Translations under genes and position numbers: made by a program
Virus record (IMG/VR): IMGVR_UViG_3300017769_000075
Location: 1-30,736 of that record
Direction: 5' to 3' (one strand)
Length of the DNA: 30,736 bases
From: a virus
Part shown: piece after piece, positions 26,736 through 30,736 of the stretch
Layout of the letters: each line of letters starts with the position of its first letter
Numbering within the stretch: position 1 is the first letter of the stretch
Notes under the pieces: generated by a model
Database searches by the model: none
Seen by the model: only the letters and a program-made list of their open reading frames with translations
Told to the model about the DNA's origin: nothing

Positions 26736-26982
26736 AGTAGACGAAAAAGCAATAGCTACTTTAAAAGAAGTGCAAAAAAGATATAAACTTACAGCGCAAG
26801 AAATTGAAGATGTAGCTTCAGCAATGAAAGAAGTTGCAAATCAAATTGATGATATTCCTAATGCTTTAAAAGGCAATGGCAGAAAAGGTCGTAAAGTTGT
26901 TCATAAACAAAAATCTAAAGCTGAGATTGCTAAAGCTAAGGCTAGCAGAAAAGCATGGGAAGAAGCAAACAAGAAGAAATGA
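26674..26982 (+). CDS. Small hypothetical protein, helical and Lys-rich
   Basis: 102 residues. Begins MWKLTKKYMKDVWVLLWSKT, an amphipathic, Trp-containing helix that could touch a membrane. A helical middle follows (YKLTAQEIEDVASAMKEVAN) and then a strongly basic tail rich in Lys and Ala. It overlaps the lipoprotein gene by 62 bases in another frame, an unusually long overlap in this window, and its ATG follows a poly-A run. Its TGA overlaps the ATG of the M15 peptidase gene (ATGA), indicating translational coupling with the lysis enzyme. Function unknown; a lysis accessory is possible. Confidence 0.55.
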   Translation: MWKLTKKYMKDVWVLLWSKTEVDEKAIATLKEVQKRYKLTAQEIEDVASAMKEVANQIDDIPNALKGNGRKGRKVVHKQKSKAEIAKAKASRKAWEEANKKK

Positions 26983-27440
26983 ACAATATAAGTAAAAACG
27001 TAAGTTATAAAGAAGGCGTGTATAGCATAACTGCTAATAGATTAGGTTTAGAAAATAAACCCAATGAAGAACAATTGGCTAATATGAAAACAATAGCTGA
27101 AAAAGTATTTCAACCATTAAGACAATGGGTTGGAGGACCAGTAAAGATTAATTCTTTTTTCCGTTCACCAGAATTAAATAAAGCAATAGGTGGATCAACA
27201 AAATCACAACATTGTCACGGACAAGCAATTGATATTGATGATACTTTTGGCAAAAGAACTAATGCTGAAATGTTTACTTATGTAAAAGAAATGTTAGATT
27301 TTGATCAAATGATATGGGAATTTGGTACAGATAAAAATCCAAACTGGGTTCATATAAGTTATGTATCACCTGAAGATAATAGAAATAGGTGTTTAAAAGC
27401 TTATCGCGAAGACGGTAAAACAAAATATAAAATAATATAA
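26979..27440 (+). CDS. M15-family D-Ala-D-Ala carboxypeptidase-like endolysin
   Basis: Zinc peptidase that cuts peptide cross-links of the cell wall; the probable lysis enzyme. From ATG 26979 it has 153 residues. This start is chosen because the upstream TGA overlaps it (ATGA) and AAGAAGAA precedes it; an in-frame ATG at 26955 lies inside the upstream gene. The M15 signature S-x-H-x-x-G-x-A-x-D appears as SQHCHGQAID (H78, D85), and the second zinc His lies in WVHIS (H125). The FRSPELN motif typical of M15_3 is at 61-67. There is no signal peptide, so release would need a holin; a two-helix candidate lies 370 bases downstream. It overlaps the nuclease gene by one base. Confidence 0.85.
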   Translation: MNNISKNVSYKEGVYSITANRLGLENKPNEEQLANMKTIAEKVFQPLRQWVGGPVKINSFFRSPELNKAIGGSTKSQHCHGQAIDIDDTFGKRTNAEMFTYVKEMLDFDQMIWEFGTDKNPNWVHISYVSPEDNRNRCLKAYREDGKTKYKII

Positions 27441-27805
27441 TGTACGAATATAAAGTAATGATAGATCGCTGGGTTGATGGTGATACTGTAGATGTAGATA
27501 TAGATTTAGGGTTTGATGTCGTATTAAAAAAACAACGTGTAAGATTACATGGTATAAACGCGCCTGAATCTAGAACTAGAGATTTAGAAGAAAAAGAAAA
27601 AGGATTAGCGGCAAAAGAATATTGTAAAAACTTTTGTAAGGAAGGTGAGGCCGCTATTCTTAAAACAAAAACCTATGATGCTAGCGGTAAGTATGGTAGA
27701 ATATTAGGTGAAATATGGTCAGCAGGAGAATTTGCTGATAAATCATTAAACGAATACTTAATTGAAAAAGGACACGCCACTGAATACTTTGGCGGTAAAA
27801 GATAA
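27440..27805 (+). CDS. Staphylococcal nuclease-like (thermonuclease) protein
   Basis: 121 residues of the SNase fold, which in calcium-dependent relatives hydrolyses DNA and RNA. It has VDGDTVDVDID (12-22), RVRLHGINAPES with Arg35 and Glu43, and GKYGRILG with Arg87. These are the equivalents of the three catalytic residues of staphylococcal nuclease, so activity is expected. There is no signal peptide, so it should act in the cytoplasm unless released at lysis. Its A of ATG is the last base of the upstream TAA. Its place among lysis genes is unusual: it might degrade host nucleic acid late in infection or after lysis. Identification is firm; biological role is inferred. Confidence 0.85.
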   Translation: MYEYKVMIDRWVDGDTVDVDIDLGFDVVLKKQRVRLHGINAPESRTRDLEEKEKGLAAKEYCKNFCKEGEAAILKTKTYDASGKYGRILGEIWSAGEFADKSLNEYLIEKGHATEYFGGKR

Positions 27806-27808
27806 ATT

Positions 27809-28033
27809 ATGTGGAGCTTATTTAAAGAAAAAAACGAAATAAACGAAAAAAATATAGTGGGATTTGCGTCATTTGTAGTGATGGTATTATTTGCTATAGC
27901 AGACTTAGTAACTAGTTTTATATTTGTAGACGGTGAACTTGTTATAAATGAAGTAATATATAATTCATTTGTATGGGTAACACTTGGTTGTTTTGGAATA
28001 AGTTCATTCGAAAAAGTAAAGGGAAGCAAATAA
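27809..28033 (+). CDS. Holin-like small membrane protein
   Basis: 74 residues with two predicted membrane helices: about 16-40 (IVGFASFVVMVLFAIADLVT) and 49-66 (IYNSFVWVTLGCFGISS). A short charged N-terminus (KEKNEINEKN) and a basic end (EKVKGSK) flank them. Size, topology and closeness to an M15 peptidase without a signal peptide fit a holin that lets the enzyme reach the wall. I recall similar proteins beside lysis genes in marine phages. It is the last plus-strand gene of the late region and its stop lies inside the terminator hairpin. No direct sequence proof of pore formation. Confidence 0.6.
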   Translation: MWSLFKEKNEINEKNIVGFASFVVMVLFAIADLVTSFIFVDGELVINEVIYNSFVWVTLGCFGISSFEKVKGSK

Positions 28034-28048
28034 GCCTCCCTTTTTTTT
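28020..28048. terminator. Strong terminator between convergent late and nrd operons
   Basis: Stem AGGGAAGC/GCCTCCCT (28020-28027 with 28033-28040, one A-C mismatch) with a six-base loop and eight T's (28041-28048) on the plus strand. The stop codon of the holin-like gene lies in it. On the minus strand the same stem is followed by TTTACTTTTTC, so it may also weakly end nrdA transcription. Confidence 0.85.
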
Positions 28049-28049
28049 A

Positions 28050-29771
28050 TTATCCATCACAAGCTAAACAATTCTCATCCATAGCTTGTTGAGCAATATC
28101 TCCCCTTAGTACAGATTCTGTACGAACGTAATATAGAGTTTTAATACCTTTCTTCCATGCTTCTAAATGAACTTTATTAATCCATTTAGGTGTAGCTACA
28201 GAAGGAAATGCTAAATTTAAACTAACAGATTGGTCAATATATTGTTGACGTATACCTGCTTGATTAACTAATTCTAGCTGATTAATTTCCTTGAAAGTTT
28301 TGAATATTTCTTTGACGGGTATATCGTGACTTCCGTAGGTAATTTTGTCTAATGCTTTGATACCTTGGATTGACCCTCCGTCTTGAAGAATTTTGTTCCA
28401 TATCTTTTCGTTATCTAATTTATGTTTCTTTAATATCTTTTTTAATGTAGGATTTTTTCTTATAAAGGTTCCTTTCGCAGACTGCTCAGTAAAAATATTA
28501 GCGGCCCAAGGCTCAATGCCAGGACTAACGTTCCCACTAAGCTTACTATTAGACACAGTAGGAGCAATAGCCCGCAAATGGGTGTTACGCATGCCAGTAC
28601 CACGACACCATAACGGTTCACCATATGTTTCAGCCAATCCCCTACTCGCTCTTTCACTTTCAATTTTAATTTGTGAAAATATTCTACGAGTTTCAAACTG
28701 TGCGAGTAAACCTTCAAAAGGAATACCTTTGTTTTGTAAATAGGTATGCCAGCCAAGAACACCAAGTCCAAGAGCTCTACCCTTTTCAGCCGACCTAACA
28801 GCGTTTTCAAATCCATACCTATATTTTGCTCTTTGTATAAATTCTTCAAGTACTCCATCCAAGAACCAAATTGCGTCATGAATGATGTTCGTATTTTTCC
28901 ATTCTTCATATTTTGCTAAATTTAATGATGATAAACAACAAACAAAACTATGTGACTCGTCAGTGTGTAAAGTAATCTCACTACATATGTTTGTCATGTG
29001 AACTTTTAAAGCGTTGTCTTTGTAAGCCGCTGGATTTTGTTTGTTAGTGTTCCCCTTAAAAAGCACATAAGGTTCTCCAGTAGCTTTACGCTTTTGAAGT
29101 AATTTGCTCCAACGTTTTCTAGCTTCTGCATCTCCTTGCTCAAGTCGTCGCATGAATTTATCGCCGACGACAGCGCATTGATGTAAGTTAAGCGATTGTC
29201 TGTTAATGTCTCCCTTAGGTTCACGTATTTCAATCCACTCATCGAAATCGGGGTGTTCAATGTTAATATTAACTGATGCAGCTCCTCGTCTGACAGATCC
29301 TTGATTAGTGGCAAGTATTGTCGAATCGTATATTTTACAAAAAGGCACAACTCCGTCGCTTGTTCCATTTCCTGTTATTTTAGCGCCAGCGGGTCTAATC
29401 ATATTAATTCCAATACCAACTCCACCGCCGTGCTTAGCGAGTAGCATCATCTCTAAATTCTTTTGTCCAATATCTTGTATACTATCAGCAACATCAATTC
29501 CAAAACAACTTATTGGCAATCCTCGATCTATACCTGTATTAGACAGCACAGGAGAGGCTAAACATAGCCAACCCTTCCATATATATTCAAAAAAAGTTTC
29601 AGCTAATTCTGGGCGATATAAACGCTTCGCAACAGTTGTAGCAACACGCTCATAAGCATCTCTAGGTGACTCACCATTATATAAATAACCGCCTATTATT
29701 GTTTTTTTATAAACATCTGTATCACCCCACGCAGGGTAGTCAACTCCTTTTTTCCAATCTTTATTCCACAT
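28050..29771 (-). CDS. nrdA: Ribonucleotide reductase large (alpha) subunit, class Ia, lacking the ATP cone
   Basis: Reduces ribonucleoside diphosphates to deoxyribonucleotides with NrdB. 573 residues, against about 760 in E. coli. The protein starts directly in the catalytic region (MWNKDWKKGVDYP), so the N-terminal ATP-cone that switches activity off with dATP is absent. Catalytic features present: redox Cys89 (PISCFG) and Cys278 (CCLSSLNL); the N-C-E triad in NICSEI (Asn261, Cys263, Glu265); the radical-transfer Tyr pair in TLYYVRT (547-548); and the C-terminal Cys pair CLAC (568, 571) that takes electrons from thioredoxin or glutaredoxin. Its start is one base from the end of the small membrane gene. 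Local G+C (about 50% at 28501-28620) exceeds the structural genes. The enzyme should be active. Confidence 0.93.
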   Translation of the reverse strand: MWNKDWKKGVDYPAWGDTDVYKKTIIGGYLYNGESPRDAYERVATTVAKRLYRPELAETFFEYIWKGWLCLASPVLSNTGIDRGLPISCFGIDVADSIQDIGQKNLEMMLLAKHGGGVGIGINMIRPAGAKITGNGTSDGVVPFCKIYDSTILATNQGSVRRGAASVNINIEHPDFDEWIEIREPKGDINRQSLNLHQCAVVGDKFMRRLEQGDAEARKRWSKLLQKRKATGEPYVLFKGNTNKQNPAAYKDNALKVHMTNICSEITLHTDESHSFVCCLSSLNLAKYEEWKNTNIIHDAIWFLDGVLEEFIQRAKYRYGFENAVRSAEKGRALGLGVLGWHTYLQNKGIPFEGLLAQFETRRIFSQIKIESERASRGLAETYGEPLWCRGTGMRNTHLRAIAPTVSNSKLSGNVSPGIEPWAANIFTEQSAKGTFIRKNPTLKKILKKHKLDNEKIWNKILQDGGSIQGIKALDKITYGSHDIPVKEIFKTFKEINQLELVNQAGIRQQYIDQSVSLNLAFPSVATPKWINKVHLEAWKKGIKTLYYVRTESVLRGDIAQQAMDENCLACDG

Positions 29772-29772
29772 A

Positions 29773-30021
29773 TTATTTTAAAAAATGATTAATCCATGCT
29801 GCTAAACCATTAAGATTTAGAGCTACTAAGTTCCATTGTTTACGTGATGATACCTGTACTATCACACATAAAAAACCTATTATAAATAATATAGGTTCTA
29901 ACGTCCATTGACCAGCCATCAAAAAGGCTGCACCCGCATATCCAACACGGGATGCAAACTTTTGATAACTTGTTAATTTATTTGTATAGACTAATAGTCT
30001 AAGAAATTTTCTTTTTACCAT
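29773..30021 (-). CDS. Small membrane protein between nrdB and nrdA
   Basis: 82 residues with a basic N-terminus (MVKRKFLRLLVYTNKL) and probably two membrane segments: about 26-50 (VGYAGAAFLMAGQWTLEPIL continuing FIIGFLCVIVQ) and a weaker one near the end (WNLVALNLNGLAAWINHFL). The plan and the W..EP.LF..G......Q...RKQWN..ALN pattern are vaguely like half-transporter proteins such as PnuC or SemiSWEET types, but I do not claim that family. It overlaps the end of nrdB by 7 bases and stops one base before nrdA, so it is co-translated with the reductase. A link to nucleotide or cofactor supply is possible; it is unproven. Confidence 0.65.
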   Translation of the reverse strand: MVKRKFLRLLVYTNKLTSYQKFASRVGYAGAAFLMAGQWTLEPILFIIGFLCVIVQVSSRKQWNLVALNLNGLAAWINHFLK

Positions 30022-30736
30022 ATGTCTTCAAAATCTTCACCTTCATTAGCTTTGCTATAATCAGTTGGCCTGATTGCAAAAAAGTCGGTATGAGTGTGAC
30101 CACCAGTAAGATGATAAAACCAGTTAAGATTATTTGCACAGCCTTCATCATAAGTAAAAATACTGTTATAACCCAATTCATTAAGTTTTTCATTTAATCT
30201 TTTCTTTATAAAATGTTTTAAGTCTTTTGCTTTAAGGTTTTCAATATCACCCATTTCAAACATCTTGTCAATATATTTCATTTCAGCATCGTGCATTAAA
30301 CTAGCTGCTTCTAATATATCTTTTTCTGCATCTTTTTTAAGTGATGGTATTTCTTCACACATATGTCTATATAATTGACAACCCATTTTACTATGTAATG
30401 ATTCATCTCTTACACTCCATTTCATTTGTTGACCTACGCCTTTAAGTAAATTTCTAAGCTGGAAACTATATAATACAGCAAAAGCGCTGTACAAACTAAC
30501 TCCTTCAGCAAAGGCGGAAAAAATAGCAAGACTACGCCCAATACCCACAGGGTCAGAGCCGTCATAACCAGCCAAATTTTCAAATCGCTCGGCTGTTGCA
30601 GGTTCGTGTAAAAATGCTTCAAAGTCTTCAAGTCCAAGTGTTTCATTTAAATAACTATAAGCTACAGCATGTATTGTTTCTTGTGAGCCGAACATCATAG
30701 CCATTTGCTGTATCTCATGTTTTGGAAACCATGACA
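30015..30736 (-). CDS. nrdB: Ribonucleotide reductase small (beta) subunit, class Ia, 5'-truncated
   Basis: Carries the di-iron tyrosyl radical that drives NrdA. The frame stays open to the window edge, so the N-terminus (including the first Asp ligand) is missing. Visible residues begin near WFPKHEIQQMAMM. Iron ligands and radical Tyr: ETIHAVAY gives Glu, His and the Tyr four residues later equivalent to E. coli Tyr122; FAEGVSL gives a Glu; RDESLHSK gives Glu and His. The C-terminus NEGEDFEDIW is an acidic tail with a final aromatic residue of the sort that docks onto NrdA. The Tyr is present, so this is a classical radical-bearing class I enzyme rather than a Tyr-less class Ic type. First gene of a minus-strand operon with the membrane protein and nrdA; its promoter lies outside. 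Confidence 0.92.
   Translation of the reverse strand, partial: SWFPKHEIQQMAMMFGSQETIHAVAYSYLNETLGLEDFEAFLHEPATAERFENLAGYDGSDPVGIGRSLAIFSAFAEGVSLYSAFAVLYSFQLRNLLKGVGQQMKWSVRDESLHSKMGCQLYRHMCEEIPSLKKDAEKDILEAASLMHDAEMKYIDKMFEMGDIENLKAKDLKHFIKKRLNEKLNELGYNSIFTYDEGCANNLNWFYHLTGGHTHTDFFAIRPTDYSKANEGEDFEDIW

Noticed and set aside
28393-29655. Plus-strand open frames opposite nrdA
   Set aside because: They are shadows of a real coding gene on the minus strand with all catalytic motifs intact; no start signals or known domains.
1-30736. Genome-wide reassignment of TAG to an amino acid
   Set aside because: TAG at 23375-23377 and 25518-25520 ends genes sensibly, with the next gene starting one base later in another frame. 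Frames of 1579 and 2156 codons contain no internal TAG, which would be unlikely if TAG were a common sense codon. Local suppression remains possible.

Overview
The window reads as part of a lytic, short-tailed (podovirus-like) phage genome of low G+C content that infects a Bacteroidetes host, probably a marine flavobacterium. The host guess rests on two secreted proteins whose signal peptides end in the Bacteroidetes style (cleavage before or after Gln-Glu, e.g. FNITAQE and FNTFGQE). It also rests on the near absence of Shine-Dalgarno sites, replaced by A/T-rich leaders often ending in ATTATG. The virion genes resemble those of crAss-like (Crassvirales) and related uncultured marine podoviruses, but this is judged from remembered protein patterns, not a search.

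Layout. (1) Positions 1-1550: large terminase, cut by the window edge and interrupted by an in-frame TAG at 765-767. Its first ~280 bases have clearly higher G+C and different codons. (2) 1552-6727: portal, acidic scaffold-like protein and major capsid protein, closed by a UUCG-tetraloop terminator. (3) 6799-14201: a conserved hypothetical protein, two head-tail connector/ring candidates and a 1579-residue tail stabilisation protein. (4) 14232-22964: three genes (240, 509 and 2156 residues) that parallel the T7 internal or ejected proteins gp14-gp15-gp16; the largest has an HExxH zinc-protease motif. (5) 22967-28033: a run of tightly packed small genes. These are tiny basic Cys-containing proteins, an outer-membrane beta-barrel candidate, a secreted thioredoxin-fold protein lacking its CxxC, a YfiM-like lipoprotein, an M15 peptidase (probable endolysin), a staphylococcal-type nuclease and holin-like membrane proteins. 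(6) 28050-30736, minus strand: nrdB, a small membrane protein and nrdA, an operon for class I ribonucleotide reductase that converges on the late genes at a strong hairpin terminator.

How it works together. Terminase and portal package DNA into a shell built on the scaffold. Connector and stabilisation proteins close the head and form the short tail, and the ejection proteins travel with the DNA into the cell. Group 5 probably acts on the envelope: lysis, surface remodelling and perhaps exclusion of other phages. The reductase supplies deoxynucleotides for replication.

No tRNA, CRISPR array, integrase, insertion sequence or tail sheath/tape-measure gene was seen. No intergenic stretch exceeds 300 bases; the open, ATG-less 138 bases after the terminase amber codon are coding in character.
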